Positions 17,534 to 26,551 of a stretch of DNA of 64,000 bases are shown here, one piece after another. The notes beneath the pieces were generated by a model. The model did no database searches, was not told the origin of the DNA, and worked only from the letters and a program-made list of their open reading frames with translations. The DNA is from Roseomonas fluvialis (GTDB lineage Bacteria; Pseudomonadota; Alphaproteobacteria; Acetobacterales; Acetobacteraceae), in NCBI RefSeq assembly GCF_022846615.1, contig NZ_AP025637.1, forward strand, positions 1,818,501 through 1,882,500, given 5' to 3'. The translations under genes and the position numbers were made by a program. Numbering within the stretch: position 1 is the first letter of the stretch; every line of letters begins with the position of its first letter.

Positions 17534-18427
17534 TCATTCTCCGGGGATCGTGCCGGGCGGCAGCGTCAGTACATGGTCCAGCACGCCGCCCGCCGTGGTG
17601 AACCACACAACGTCGCGCCGCGCCGAAAGATGCGTCAGCGCGCGGCGCAGGTGCCGCATCCGGTAGGGCTGACCGACCAGGTAGGGATGCAGCGCGATGC
17701 CCATCACCTGCGCCAGGCCGTCGCGCGTCTGGTGCAGCCGTTCCTCGAAGTCGTCCACGACCATGTCGGCGAACTGCTCCGCGCCATCCTTGCGGCCGAC
17801 GATGGAGGGGATGTCATTGACCTCCTGCGGGTAGGGGATGGCAAGCAGCCGCCCGCCGCGCGTGCGCATCCAGATCGGCGCGTCGTCGGCGCACCAGTTC
17901 AGCGTATAGGCGTAGCCGGCCTCGGCCAGCAGGTCGGGCGTGGTGTGGCTCTCGGCGATCCAGGGGGACAGCCAGCCGCGCGGAGCGCGACCCTCGTGGT
18001 GTGCGATGGCGGCGGTGCTCGCGGCGATCAGCCCGCGTTCCTCGGCCTCGGACAGGACGGATTGGCGTTCGGAATTGGTGCGGCCATGGCCGGCAATCTC
18101 GTCCCCGCGAGCGCGATGCGCCGCGACCAGCGCCGGCGCATAGTCGTACATGGCGCTGTTCAGCAGTACGGTCGCAGGCAGATCGAGCTCGTCCAGCAGC
18201 CCCAGCAGCCGCCATGCGCCCACCCGATTCCCGTAGTCACGCCAGGCGAAGTTCAGCACGTCCGGCTGCGGCCCGCCGGGTGCAAGTTCCGCCCCCAGCC
18301 CCTCGCCAAAGGCGAAGTGCTCCAGGTTCAAACCCAAGTAGACCGCCAGCCGCGCCTCACCCGGCCAGGCATAGGCCCGGCGCGTCGGCCAGTCGTGGTA
18401 GTCGTAGCGCCCGTGGGTCGGCAGCAT
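17534..18427 (-). CDS. Polysaccharide deacetylase-family protein (PuuE-like)
   Basis: A 297-residue NodB-homology protein. The N-terminus (HGRYDYHDWPTRRAYAWPG) and LAVYLGLNLEHF resemble the PuuE branch (allantoinase-like) of carbohydrate esterase family 4. Metal and catalytic positions are suggested by ATVLLNSAMYDYAP (motif 1 region), GDEIAGHGRTNSERQ (motif 2, His) and GWLSPWIAESHTTPDLLAEAGY (motif 3). The canonical TFDD of NodB is replaced by a less typical strand, as in PuuE relatives. Substrate is unresolved: purine ring opening, or N-acetyl removal from a polymer. It is transcribed with the lipocalin and divergent from cydD. Confidence 0.72.
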   Translation of the reverse strand: MLPTHGRYDYHDWPTRRAYAWPGEARLAVYLGLNLEHFAFGEGLGAELAPGGPQPDVLNFAWRDYGNRVGAWRLLGLLDELDLPATVLLNSAMYDYAPALVAAHRARGDEIAGHGRTNSERQSVLSEAEERGLIAASTAAIAHHEGRAPRGWLSPWIAESHTTPDLLAEAGYAYTLNWCADDAPIWMRTRGGRLLAIPYPQEVNDIPSIVGRKDGAEQFADMVVDDFEERLHQTRDGLAQVMGIALHPYLVGQPYRMRHLRRALTHLSARRDVVWFTTAGGVLDHVLTLPPGTIPGE

Positions 18428-18523
18428 GTCAGCCCTCCTGCTGGACCCGTGATGGGGCCGGTCCAGCGGGCCGACAAGGCACCCCCCGTGGCGGTGCGGC
18501 GAACGATCCCTTAATCTGATCCC

Positions 18524-20200
18524 ATGGCTTCCCTTCCGGCGGGCGCGGAGGCCGCCGCCGCCGCGCTGTTGAAGCGTGAGGCACGGTCCGAACGCGCCCG
18601 GCTTCGCACGCCGATCCTGCTCGGCCTCGGCATCGCCGCCTGCGGCATCGCGCAGGCGTTGCTTGTCGCGCGGCTGCTCGCCACGCTGCTCGGCCGCGCC
18701 GAGGCGGGGTGGGGCGAACTCGCGGCCGCCGCCGTCCTGGCGGTGCTGATGGCCGGCCTCGCGATTGCCCAGGAACGCGCCCAGGTCGCGGTGGGCGAGG
18801 ATGCCAAGGCGCGGCTGCGCGCGGCGGTCTTCGAACGCCTGCTTGCGGCCGGCCCGCAGGACGAACGCGCGGTCGGCGAGAAATCAGCCCTGGTGGTGGA
18901 ACGGATCGAGGCGCTGGAGGGCTACTTCGCTCGCTGGCTGCCGGCGGCGGCGCTGGCGATGCTGGCACCGCTGCTGATCGCCGGCGCGGCGGCGCTGGCA
19001 GACCCGGTCAGCGGGATGATCCTCCTCGGCGCCGGGTTGCTGGTGCCGGTCGCGCAGGCGATCAGCGGCATCGGCGCGGGCGTCGCGAGCCGCCGCCAAT
19101 TCGCCGCGCTGCAGCGCCTGTCTGGGCGCTTCCTCGACCGGATGCGCGGCCTGCCGGTGCTGGTGCTGCTGAACCAGCAAGACGCCGAGGCGAAGCGACT
19201 CGGCGCCGCGGCCGAGGAACTTCGTGCGCGGACCATGCGCGTGCTGCGCCTTGCCTTCATCTCGACCGGCGCGATGGAACTCATCGTGGGCATCGCGCTG
19301 GCCTCGCTGGCCTATCGCCACGGACACCTGGTGGCGGGAACGCATCCCGCACCCGTCACCGCGCTGTTCTGCCTGCTGCTGGTGCCGGTCTTCTTTGCGC
19401 CGTTGCGGGCCTTCGCCGGCGCCTATCACGAACAACTCGCCGCGCGCGGCGCGGCGGCCGACCTCGCACCGCTGCTCGAAGCCCCCGGCCCGCAGGGGCT
19501 GCTGCTCGAGGAAGTGCCGCCCAAGGTCACGGTAACGTTCCACGAGGTCCGCCTGTCCTACGATGCCTCGCGTCCGGCCGCGCTCGATGGCGTGTCGTTC
19601 CGCGTGCTGCCGGGCGAGACGCTGCTGCTGACCGGCGAATCGGGGTCGGGCAAGACCTCCATCCTGCGGATCCTGATGGGCTTCCGCCGGCCCGATGGCG
19701 GGCGCGTCGCGATCAACGGGCACGACATCACGCTGCTTGCGCCGGGCGAACTGCGGCGCCTGTCGTCGTATGTCGGCCAGCGCGCGCACATCTTCCGTGG
19801 CACGATCCGCGAAAATATCCGCTTCGCCCGCCCCGATGCCGACGATGCCGCGATCGAGGCCGCGGCCCGCGCCGCGCAGGTGATGGAATTCGCCGCCGGC
19901 CTTCCCGCCGGACTCGACACGCTGGTCGGCGAGGGCGGCTTCGGCCTGTCCGGCGGCCAGGCGCAGCGTGTGGCCGTGGCGCGCGCCTTCCTGCGCGACA
20001 CGCCGCTGGTGCTGCTCGACGAACCCACCACGCATCTCGACCCAGGGACGGAAGCGGTGGTGCTGGACGCGCTGCGCCGCCTGTGTGTCGGGCGTACGGC
20101 GATCGTGGCCACCCATGCCCGCGCGGCGCGGGGGTATTTCGGCAAGGTGCTGCAGCTCTCGGCCGGGCGGGACGCGGCTGACCGCATGGCGGGGAATTGA
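18524..20200 (+). CDS. cydD: Thiol reductant ABC exporter subunit CydD
   Basis: A 558-residue half-transporter with six membrane helices in residues about 25-320 and an ATPase domain in about 335-550. Walker A is GESGSGKTS (near 371), signature LSGGQAQR (near 475), Walker B LVLLDEPTTHLD (near 494) and the H-loop is ATHA. With CydC it exports cysteine and glutathione to the periplasm, needed for cytochrome bd and c maturation. Family assignment rests on the pair arrangement and the long N-terminus before the first helix. No clear Shine-Dalgarno precedes ATG 18524; a TTAATC box sits only 8-13 bases upstream, so a leaderless message is possible. It overlaps cydC by one base. Confidence 0.88.
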   Translation: MASLPAGAEAAAAALLKREARSERARLRTPILLGLGIAACGIAQALLVARLLATLLGRAEAGWGELAAAAVLAVLMAGLAIAQERAQVAVGEDAKARLRAAVFERLLAAGPQDERAVGEKSALVVERIEALEGYFARWLPAAALAMLAPLLIAGAAALADPVSGMILLGAGLLVPVAQAISGIGAGVASRRQFAALQRLSGRFLDRMRGLPVLVLLNQQDAEAKRLGAAAEELRARTMRVLRLAFISTGAMELIVGIALASLAYRHGHLVAGTHPAPVTALFCLLLVPVFFAPLRAFAGAYHEQLAARGAAADLAPLLEAPGPQGLLLEEVPPKVTVTFHEVRLSYDASRPAALDGVSFRVLPGETLLLTGESGSGKTSILRILMGFRRPDGGRVAINGHDITLLAPGELRRLSSYVGQRAHIFRGTIRENIRFARPDADDAAIEAAARAAQVMEFAAGLPAGLDTLVGEGGFGLSGGQAQRVAVARAFLRDTPLVLLDEPTTHLDPGTEAVVLDALRRLCVGRTAIVATHARAARGYFGKVLQLSAGRDAADRMAGN

Positions 20201-21870
20201 TGCTGCGCGACCTGATCCGTGTGCTGGGTCTGTGGCGCGGGCGCGGCTGGTGGCTGCTGGCCGGCATGGTCGCGGCCGTCGCCTCCACCCTGGCCGGCGT
20301 GGCCCTGCTGGTGCTGGCGGGGCGAGTGGTGGGCGGCGCGGTCGCGGCGGGCGAAGCGGGCGCATTCGCCCTGGCGGGCCTGGGCTTCGCCGCGCTGCTC
20401 TGGCTGCGCCCGGTCATGCTGTTCCGCCCGGTTGCGCGGTATCTCGAACGCCTTGTCACGCACGAGGCAACGTTCCGCGCGCTCGCCGACATGCGTGTCT
20501 GGTTCTTCGCGCGGCTCGCGGCACGTCTGCCGCGCGGGATCGGCCTGCGCCAGGCCGGCGACCTGCTGGGCCGGCTGGTGGCGGATGTCGAATCGCTCGA
20601 CGGGCTGTACCTCCGCGTGATCGTGCCGGCGGCGTCCTCCCTGGCGGTCGTGGTCGCGATCGTCTTCGTGGTGGGCGCGGCGGATGCCGGGCTGGCCGCG
20701 CTGCTGGCGCTGCCGCTGGCCGCGGCATTGTTGCTGCCGTTGCTGCTGGCCCCCGCCGCGGCGCGCGCGGGCAACGATGTGGCGCGCGCGCAGGGCAGCC
20801 TGCGCAACGCCGTGGTCGATCCGCTGAGCGGCATCGAGGATACCCTGGCCGCGAATGCCGAGGCCCGGGCGGGCGCCCGCGTGTCGGCCGAAGGTGAGGC
20901 GCTGGCTGCTGCGCAGCGCGACCTCGCGCGGCGCGCCGCCTGGGGCGGGGCCGCCGGGTCGCTGCTGGTGCAGGTGGCGTTGCTGGGGGCGCTCGGCTGG
21001 GCGCTCATCGCGGGGCAGCAGGGCCTTGCAGCCGGGCTGATGGGCGTGTTCCTCGCGATCGCCGCGGCCGAGGCACTCGGCCTCATGCCCCGCGCGGGCG
21101 CCGCCATGGCCGCCGCCGGCGCCGGTGCGCGCCGCCTGTTCGAGGCTGCGGACACGCCCGAACCCGTGCCCGATCCCGTCGCACCCGCGGCGGCGCCCGC
21201 CGGCCATGCGCTGCGGGTGACCGGGCTGCGCTTCCGCTGGGCGGATGACCGGCCGCTGGTCTTCGACGGTCTCGACCTCGAACTGCCGGAGGGCGCACGC
21301 ATCGCGCTGCTTGGGCCGTCCGGCTCGGGCAAGTCCACGCTGGCCGCGCTGCTGTTGAAGCTGGCCGAGCCCGAGGCCGGGCGGATCACGCTGGGCGGGG
21401 TGGACATCGCGACACTGCCCGCCGCCGAATTGCGCCGTCGCGTCACCTGGCTGACCCAGGATGCCCGGCTGTTCGACGACACCATTGCCGCCAACCTGCG
21501 TCTCGCCGCACCCGCCGCGGACGACGCCGCGCTGTGGTCGGCACTTGACCGCGCGCAGGTCGGCGAGGTGGTGCGCGCGCTGCCCGACCGGCTCGAAACC
21601 ATGTGCGGGGAGGGCGGGCTGCGCTTCTCCGGCGGGCAGGCGCGGCGGCTGGCGCTTGCGCGCACGCTCCTCGCGCCCGCCTCGATCGTCATTCTGGACG
21701 AGCCCGCGGCGGGCCTCGATGCGGATACCGAGCGCGCCTTCCTCGAGACGCTGGACGATGCGCTGGGCGGGCGCAGCGTCATCCTGATCCAGCACCATCT
21801 GCTGGGCGTCGAGCGCCCCACGCGCATCCTGCGCCTGGCCGGCGGGCGCGCCATCCCGGCGGCCGGATGA
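20200..21870 (+). CDS. cydC: Thiol reductant ABC exporter subunit CydC
   Basis: A 556-residue ABC half-transporter pairing with CydD. The transmembrane region is residues about 15-310, with the FRPVARYLERLVTHEATFRALADMR segment (near 70-95) that is characteristic of CydC. The ATPase has Walker A GPSGSGKST (near 372), the Q-loop WLTQDARLFDDT (near 418), signature FSGGQARR (near 476) and Walker B IVILDEPAAGLD. ATG 20200 shares its A with the cydD TGA; a TTG one codon earlier is less likely. The cytochrome bd oxidase genes cydAB are not in this window. A perfect 14-base palindrome (TGCCGGATCCGGCA, 21884-21897) follows the stop and might attenuate transcription into the next gene. Confidence 0.88.
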   Translation: MLRDLIRVLGLWRGRGWWLLAGMVAAVASTLAGVALLVLAGRVVGGAVAAGEAGAFALAGLGFAALLWLRPVMLFRPVARYLERLVTHEATFRALADMRVWFFARLAARLPRGIGLRQAGDLLGRLVADVESLDGLYLRVIVPAASSLAVVVAIVFVVGAADAGLAALLALPLAAALLLPLLLAPAAARAGNDVARAQGSLRNAVVDPLSGIEDTLAANAEARAGARVSAEGEALAAAQRDLARRAAWGGAAGSLLVQVALLGALGWALIAGQQGLAAGLMGVFLAIAAAEALGLMPRAGAAMAAAGAGARRLFEAADTPEPVPDPVAPAAAPAGHALRVTGLRFRWADDRPLVFDGLDLELPEGARIALLGPSGSGKSTLAALLLKLAEPEAGRITLGGVDIATLPAAELRRRVTWLTQDARLFDDTIAANLRLAAPAADDAALWSALDRAQVGEVVRALPDRLETMCGEGGLRFSGGQARRLALARTLLAPASIVILDEPAAGLDADTERAFLETLDDALGGRSVILIQHHLLGVERPTRILRLAGGRAIPAAG

Positions 21871-21940
21871 GGGTGCGTAACCTTGCCGGATCCGGCAGCG
21901 AACCCGACCTGCGCAGCATGGCGATGAGAGGGGCGGCTTG

Positions 21941-22897
21941 ATGACGGCACCGATGGCGATTGCGCAGAAGCGGCTCGACCCGGCGAAGTTTCGCGACCCG
22001 GCCCTGACCGCGAAGGGCGAACGCCGCGCCGTCGTGGGCCTGGTCGCGCTGCGCACCCTGTGGGTCAATACCGGTACGCTGTGCAACATCACCTGCCGCA
22101 ATTGCTACATCGAGAGCAGCCCGAAGAACGACGCGCTGTCCTACATCCGCGCCGAGGAGGTGCGGGGCTACCTGGATGAGGCCGCGGCGATCGGCGCACC
22201 GCTCGAGGAGGTCGGCTTCACCGGCGGCGAGCCCTTCCTCAACCGCGACCTGCCGGCGATGCTGGGCGATGTGCTCGGGCGCGGGCTGTCCGCGCTGGTG
22301 CTGACCAATGCCATGAAGCCAATGATGAACCACGCGCAGGCGCTGCTGACGCTGCGCGAGGCCTTCGGCGACGCTCTGACGCTGCGTGTGTCGATCGACC
22401 ACCACGAGGCGGCGCTGCATGACCTCGAGCGTGGCGAGGGCACTTTCGCGCGCACCATGGAAGGCCTGGTCTGGTTGGCGCAGCAGGGCTTCCGGGTCCA
22501 TGTCGCCGGCCGCGCCGGCTTCGGCGGGGACGAAGCCGCGATGCGTGCCGGCTACGCCGCCCTGTTCGCCGCGCATGGCGTGCCGATCGACGCGGCCGAC
22601 CCGGTGGCGCTGATGCTGTTTCCCGAAATGGACGCCGAGGTCGATGTCCCTGAGATCACCGAAGCCTGCTGGGGTATCCTGGGCAAATCTCCCGACCGCA
22701 TGATGTGCGCGTCCGCCCGCATGGTGGTGAAGCGCCGCGGCGAAGACCGCCCTGCGGTCGTGGCCTGCACGCTGCTGCCGCATGACCCGGCCTTCGAACT
22801 GGGCGCGACGCTGGCGGAGGCCGCGCGCCCGGTGGCGCTGAACCATGCGCACTGCGCGAAGTTCTGCGTGCTGGGCGGGGCCGCCTGCTCGCGCTGA
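21941..22897 (+). CDS. Radical SAM protein, function unknown
   Basis: A 318-residue radical SAM enzyme. The [4Fe-4S] motif is C-NIT-C-RN-C (Cys48, Cys52, Cys55) in LWVNTGTLCNITCRNCYIES. The SAM-binding GFTGGEPFLNRD is near residue 92, and LRVSIDHHE near 148. The C-terminal third is rich in cysteines (EACWGILG, MMCASARM, VACTLLPHD, HCAKFCVLGGAACSR), suggesting an auxiliary iron-sulfur cluster of SPASM-like type, though spacing does not match a motif I know. It lies 70 bases after cydC on the same strand. The N-terminus resembles the pre-motif of MoaA/PQQE-like enzymes. Substrate is unknown. ATG 21941 is used; a TTG precedes it directly. Confidence 0.8.
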   Translation: MTAPMAIAQKRLDPAKFRDPALTAKGERRAVVGLVALRTLWVNTGTLCNITCRNCYIESSPKNDALSYIRAEEVRGYLDEAAAIGAPLEEVGFTGGEPFLNRDLPAMLGDVLGRGLSALVLTNAMKPMMNHAQALLTLREAFGDALTLRVSIDHHEAALHDLERGEGTFARTMEGLVWLAQQGFRVHVAGRAGFGGDEAAMRAGYAALFAAHGVPIDAADPVALMLFPEMDAEVDVPEITEACWGILGKSPDRMMCASARMVVKRRGEDRPAVVACTLLPHDPAFELGATLAEAARPVALNHAHCAKFCVLGGAACSR

Positions 22898-22964
22898 AGC
22901 GGCGGTTGACGCCACCAGGGACTTCGCGCGACCTAGGGTCATCGCGAACCCCGGAGTCGTCCCG

Positions 22965-23345
22965 ATGCGCCGCCGCCATTTCCTCGCCGCCGCCCCTGCC
23001 GCGCTGGCCGCGGCCTGCGCACCGCAGGCCGCCATGCAGACGGTGTCGGTCTTCTTCACGGCCGACAGCGCCACCCTCGATGCCGAGGCGCAGACCGTGG
23101 TGCGGGGTGCCGCCGAACGGGCGCGCGGCACCAGCGGCCCGATCGTGGTGGTCGGCTTCGCCGGCCCCGCGGGCGGCGCGGCCTACAACCGCACCCTGTC
23201 GGAAGCGCGCGCGCAGCATGTGGCGGACCTCCTGATCAGCAACGGCGTGGCGCGCGATCGCGTGCGTATCGTGGCGCGCGGGCCGGTGCCCTTCGAATCC
23301 GTCGCCACCGAGTCCCGCCGCGTTGAGATCCGCGCCGGCGGCTGA
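22965..23345 (+). CDS. OmpA-like domain lipoprotein
   Basis: A 126-residue small exported lipoprotein. The N-terminus has consecutive arginines ([11 protein letters not shown]), a hydrophobic run and lipobox LAAAC (Cys at about residue 18), so Tat or Sec export is possible. The rest is an OmpA C-terminal-like domain: [20 protein letters not shown], then [34 protein letters not shown] and a final RRVEIRAGG. Such domains bind peptidoglycan, but the usual central Asp-Arg pair is less obvious here. Its stop overlaps the recQ ATG (TGATG), implying co-transcription. Confidence 0.75.
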   Translation: MRRRHFLAAAPAALAAACAPQAAMQTVSVFFTADSATLDAEAQTVVRGAAERARGTSGPIVVVGFAGPAGGAAYNRTLSEARAQHVADLLISNGVARDRVRIVARGPVPFESVATESRRVEIRAGG

Positions 23346-25150
23346 TGCGCGCGCTGGAGGATCCCTCCGAGGTCCTCCGCCGGGTCTTCGGCCACGAAGG
23401 CTTCCGCGGCCGGCAGGAGGAGATCATCCGCCACGCCGCCGACGGCGGGTCGGGCGTGGTGCTCATGCCGACCGGCGGCGGCAAGAGCCTGTGCTTCCAG
23501 GTGCCGGCGCTGTGCCGGGCCGGGGTTGGCGTGGTTGTCTCGCCGCTGATCGCGCTGATGGAGGACCAGGTCGCCGCCTTGCGCCAGCAGGGCGTGGCCG
23601 CCGCCGCCCTGCATTCTGACCTGCCGCCGGATGAGGCGCGCGGCGTGCTGCGCGACCTGCATGGCGGGCGGCTGAAGCTGCTCTATGTCTCTCCCGAGCG
23701 GCTTACCTTGGATGGCACGCTGCAGCGGCTCGACGAATTGCCGATCGCGCTGTTCGCGGTCGATGAAGCGCATTGCGTCAGCCAGTGGGGGCATCACTTC
23801 CGGCCCGAATACCGCGGGTTGGGCGTGCTGGGGCAGCGCTTCCCGGGCGTGCCGCGCCTGGCGCTGACCGCCACCGCCGACCCGCGCACGGTCGAGGATA
23901 TCCGCCGGCAGCTCGACCTTGCCGATGCGCCGGTGTTCCGGGCGTCCTTCGACCGACCGAACATCTTCATCAGCGCCGCGCCGCGGGAGAGCGAGCGTGG
24001 GCAGTTGCGCGGGCTGATCGCGCGGGCGGGCGGTTGCGGCATCGTCTATTGCGGCTCGCGTGCGCGGACCGAGAGCACGGCCGAATGGTTGCGCGGCGAC
24101 GGGCATGATGCGCTCGCGTTCCATGCCGGGATGGATGCCGGTGCGAAGCGCGACGCACATCGCCGCTTCGCCCGTGGCGACAACGTGATCATGGCGGCCA
24201 CCATCGCCTTCGGCATGGGGATCGACCGACCGGATGTGCGCTGGGTCGCGCACCTGGACCTGCCGCGCAGCCCCGAGAGCTGGTACCAGGAGATCGGCCG
24301 TGGCGGCCGCGATGGCCTGCCTGCGATGGCGCTGCTGATGTACGGCGCGGGCGACATGGCCCTGGCGCGGCACCGCATCGCCGAGAGCCCCGCGAGCGAG
24401 GAGCAGAAGCGCGTCGAGCGGTCGCGCCTCGATGCCATGATCGCGATCGCCGAGGCTTCGACCTGCCGTCGCACGCTGCTGCTGCGCTGCTTCGGCGAGG
24501 AACCTGAGAAAGCCGAGTGCGGCGCCTGCGATGTGTGCCGCACGCCGCCGCGCCTGGTCGATGGGACGGTGTCGGCGCAGAAGATGCTCTCCGCCGTGGT
24601 GCGCACCGGGCAGCGCTTCGGTGTGGGCCATGTGGTCGATGTCCTGCGCGGGCGCCTGACCGACAAGGTCGCGCAGTTCGCCCATGACAAGTTGCCGACC
24701 TTCGGCATCGGCAAGGATGTGTCGGACAGCGCGTGGCGCGGCATCGCGCGGCAGCTCGTGGCGCGCGGCGTGCTGGACGTGGCGGTGGAAAACCACGGCG
24801 AGCTGGTCGCGACTGAAGCGGCGCGTGCCGTCCTGCGCGGGCAGGAAGCGGTGATGCTGCGCGAGGATACGGCGCAGCCCTCGGCCCGCCGCGCCGCACG
24901 CGAGGAAGGCCCGCAGGCGGGGTCCGGAGATCCCGTGTTCGAGGCGCTGCGCGCCTGGCGCCGCGGTGTGGCGCAGGCGCAGGGCGTGCCGGCCTATGTG
25001 GTGGCCGATGATCGCACTCTGGCGGGCATCGCGTCGCGGCTGCCGGCCACGATCGACGATCTGCTCGAGGTTCCTGGCATGGGGCGCTCGCGGGTCGAAC
25101 GCTATGGCGGGGATATCCTGCGCATCGTGGCGGAGAGTGCCGGCGTGTGA
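23345..25150 (+). CDS. recQ: ATP-dependent DNA helicase RecQ
   Basis: A 601-residue 3'-5' DNA helicase acting in recombination and fork repair. Motif 0 is [16 protein letters not shown], Walker [13 protein letters not shown] (near 40-51), DEAH box [18 protein letters not shown] (near 138-155), motif III LTATAD, and motif [12 protein letters not shown] (near 317). The RecQ zinc module is C-RRTLLLRC ... ECGACDVC (near 375-402). A winged-helix domain follows and an HRDC domain closes the protein (residues about 525-601, with [18 protein letters not shown]). The domain set and length are normal. Translation is coupled to the OmpA-like lipoprotein gene. Confidence 0.97.
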   Translation: MRALEDPSEVLRRVFGHEGFRGRQEEIIRHAADGGSGVVLMPTGGGKSLCFQVPALCRAGVGVVVSPLIALMEDQVAALRQQGVAAAALHSDLPPDEARGVLRDLHGGRLKLLYVSPERLTLDGTLQRLDELPIALFAVDEAHCVSQWGHHFRPEYRGLGVLGQRFPGVPRLALTATADPRTVEDIRRQLDLADAPVFRASFDRPNIFISAAPRESERGQLRGLIARAGGCGIVYCGSRARTESTAEWLRGDGHDALAFHAGMDAGAKRDAHRRFARGDNVIMAATIAFGMGIDRPDVRWVAHLDLPRSPESWYQEIGRGGRDGLPAMALLMYGAGDMALARHRIAESPASEEQKRVERSRLDAMIAIAEASTCRRTLLLRCFGEEPEKAECGACDVCRTPPRLVDGTVSAQKMLSAVVRTGQRFGVGHVVDVLRGRLTDKVAQFAHDKLPTFGIGKDVSDSAWRGIARQLVARGVLDVAVENHGELVATEAARAVLRGQEAVMLREDTAQPSARRAAREEGPQAGSGDPVFEALRAWRRGVAQAQGVPAYVVADDRTLAGIASRLPATIDDLLEVPGMGRSRVERYGGDILRIVAESAGV

Positions 25151-25216
25151 TGTGGCGCGCATGGCGCGCGCGCCGCGCCCGCGGTATCTTGCGACGCAAA
25201 GTCGGGGAACCCATCC

Positions 25217-25786
25217 ATGCGTCGATCCATCCTGCTGTCTGCCGCCATTGCTGCGCTGCTGGCCGCCACGCCGGCGCGTGCGGATGACATCGCCAACGCC
25301 ATCACCGAGGCGCAGCGCGCCTACCAGGGTGGTCAGATCCAGGCGGCGCAGACGGCCTTGCAGGAGGCGATGCAACTGCTCTCGCAGCGCGCCGCCGCTG
25401 GGCTGGCCGCCGCACTGCCCGATGGACTGCCAGGCTGGACGGCGGAGGAGGCGAGTTCGAACGCCGCCGGCGCGGCCGGTCTGTTCGGTGGGTCCACGGC
25501 GTCGCGCAGCTATCGCAACGCCCAGGGCCAGACGGTCGAGATCCAGGTGATGAGCGACAATCCGATGATCGCGCAACTCGGCGCGATCCTGGCGAACCCG
25601 ATGCTAGCCGGGGCGATGGGGCGCCTGGTACGGATCGGCGAGCAGCGCGCCATCCAGGGTAATGATGGCAATGTCCAGATGTTGGTGGACAACCGCATCC
25701 TGGTGCAGGTCCAGGGCGATGCGCCGGCGGAGGCGAAGCTCGCCTATGCGCGGGCTATCAACGTCGCGCGCCTCGCCGGGCGCTGA
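25217..25786 (+). CDS. Secreted protein of unknown function
   Basis: A 189-residue protein with a clear Sec signal peptide (hydrophobic to ATPARA, cleavage near residue 22). The mature part begins with a helical stretch (IANAITEAQRAYQGGQIQAAQTALQEAMQLL), has an Ala/Gly-rich centre (GLAAALPDGLPGW), and continues as likely beta strands (SRSYRNAQGQTVEIQVMSDNPM). The pattern resembles periplasmic proteins seen in many alphaproteobacteria, but I cannot name the family. It sits 66 bases after recQ and is followed by a hairpin at 25795-25820. Confidence 0.65.
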   Translation: MRRSILLSAAIAALLAATPARADDIANAITEAQRAYQGGQIQAAQTALQEAMQLLSQRAAAGLAAALPDGLPGWTAEEASSNAAGAAGLFGGSTASRSYRNAQGQTVEIQVMSDNPMIAQLGAILANPMLAGAMGRLVRIGEQRAIQGNDGNVQMLVDNRILVQVQGDAPAEAKLAYARAINVARLAGR

Positions 25787-25794
25787 CGCCATTT

Positions 25795-25820
25795 CCGACC
25801 AGCGGAGAACCGCTGATCGG
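25795..25820 (+). terminator. Hairpin terminator after the secreted protein
   Basis: CCGACCAGCGG (25795-25805) and CCGCTGATCGG (25810-25820) pair over 11 bases with one mismatch around a four-base loop, eight bases after the stop codon, and are followed by ATTT. It would end the cydDC-recQ direction of transcription before the convergent grxD. Confidence 0.55.
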
Positions 25821-25967
25821 ATTTCCAGCCCCCGAAACCATCGACTCTGCAGCGCGTCATCCGACCAGACGGATCCAGTGTGATCGGGTCGTGCTGCAAG
25901 CGGGGCGAAGGACGAACGGGCCCGTCTGGCCAGGGCCGCGCCAGGTGGCACAGCCCCGGGCGACGCG

Positions 25968-26306
25968 TCAGGCCTCTGCCTTGTGGGGAACGCCCTTCTC
26001 GGCCAACAGGCTGCCGAGTTCACCGGCCTGGAACATCTCGGTGACGATGTCGCAGCCGCCGACGAATTCGCCGCCGACGTAAAGCTGCGGGATGGTCGGC
26101 CAGTTGGAGAATTCCTTGATCCCCTCGCGGATCTCCATGTCCTCGAGCACATTCACGCCCTTGAAGGGCACGCCCATGTGGCTGAGGATCTGCACGACAC
26201 GGGCGGAGAAGCCGCACTGAGGGAACACCGGCGTGCCCTTCATGAAGAGCACCACGGGGTTCTCGGTGATGGCGGCCTGGATGCGATCGTGGGTCGGGTT
26301 GCTCAT
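25968..26306 (-). CDS. grxD: Monothiol glutaredoxin (CGFS type)
   Basis: A 112-residue Grx4/GrxD protein that carries and transfers [2Fe-2S] clusters, acting with BolA partners. The active site is CGFS at residues 31-34 (within [11 protein letters not shown]), preceded by the conserved VVLFMKGTP, and followed by [20 protein letters not shown], the glutathione-binding segment. Length is canonical. The start ATG overlaps the bolA stop (26303-26306), so the two are coupled, which agrees with the known physical pairing of CGFS glutaredoxins with BolA. Confidence 0.96.
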   Translation of the reverse strand: MSNPTHDRIQAAITENPVVLFMKGTPVFPQCGFSARVVQILSHMGVPFKGVNVLEDMEIREGIKEFSNWPTIPQLYVGGEFVGGCDIVTEMFQAGELGSLLAEKGVPHKAEA

Positions 26307-26551
26307 CGCGCGGTATCCTGTTCCGGGGCGGAGGTCTGAAGGGCCAACGCATGCAGAACGCCGCCCATGCGGCCCTGCAGCGCGGCGTAGACGATCTGGT
26401 GCTGCTTGACGCGGGGAATGCCGCGGAAGGATTCCGAGACGACTTTGGCGGCGTAGTGGTCGCCATCCCCGGCCAGGTCCTCGATGGTGACCTCGGCATC
26501 GGGGAGCGCGGACTTGATCAGCGCCTCGATCTCCGCCGGTTGCATCGCCAT
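26303..26551 (-). CDS. bolA: BolA-family protein
   Basis: An 82-residue BolA/IbaG-type protein, partner of the CGFS glutaredoxin in iron-sulfur handling. The fold is visible as [24 protein letters not shown], then [17 protein letters not shown] and the helix [24 protein letters not shown], with the conserved His (KQHQ) likely to help bind the shared cluster. The start overlaps the purL stop by one base and the stop overlaps the grxD start, making a tight purL-bolA-grxD run. Confidence 0.94.
   Translation of the reverse strand: MAMQPAEIEALIKSALPDAEVTIEDLAGDGDHYAAKVVSESFRGIPRVKQHQIVYAALQGRMGGVLHALALQTSAPEQDTAR

Noticed and set aside
21884..21897. Perfect 14-base palindrome between cydC and the radical SAM gene as a named operator
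   Set aside because: It is short, very GC-rich and matches no regulator site I know, so it is mentioned only under cydC.
19558..22101. An 847-codon minus-strand frame
   Set aside because: It is antisense to cydD and cydC, whose Walker and signature motifs are intact; the antisense product is Arg/Gly/Gln-rich filler.
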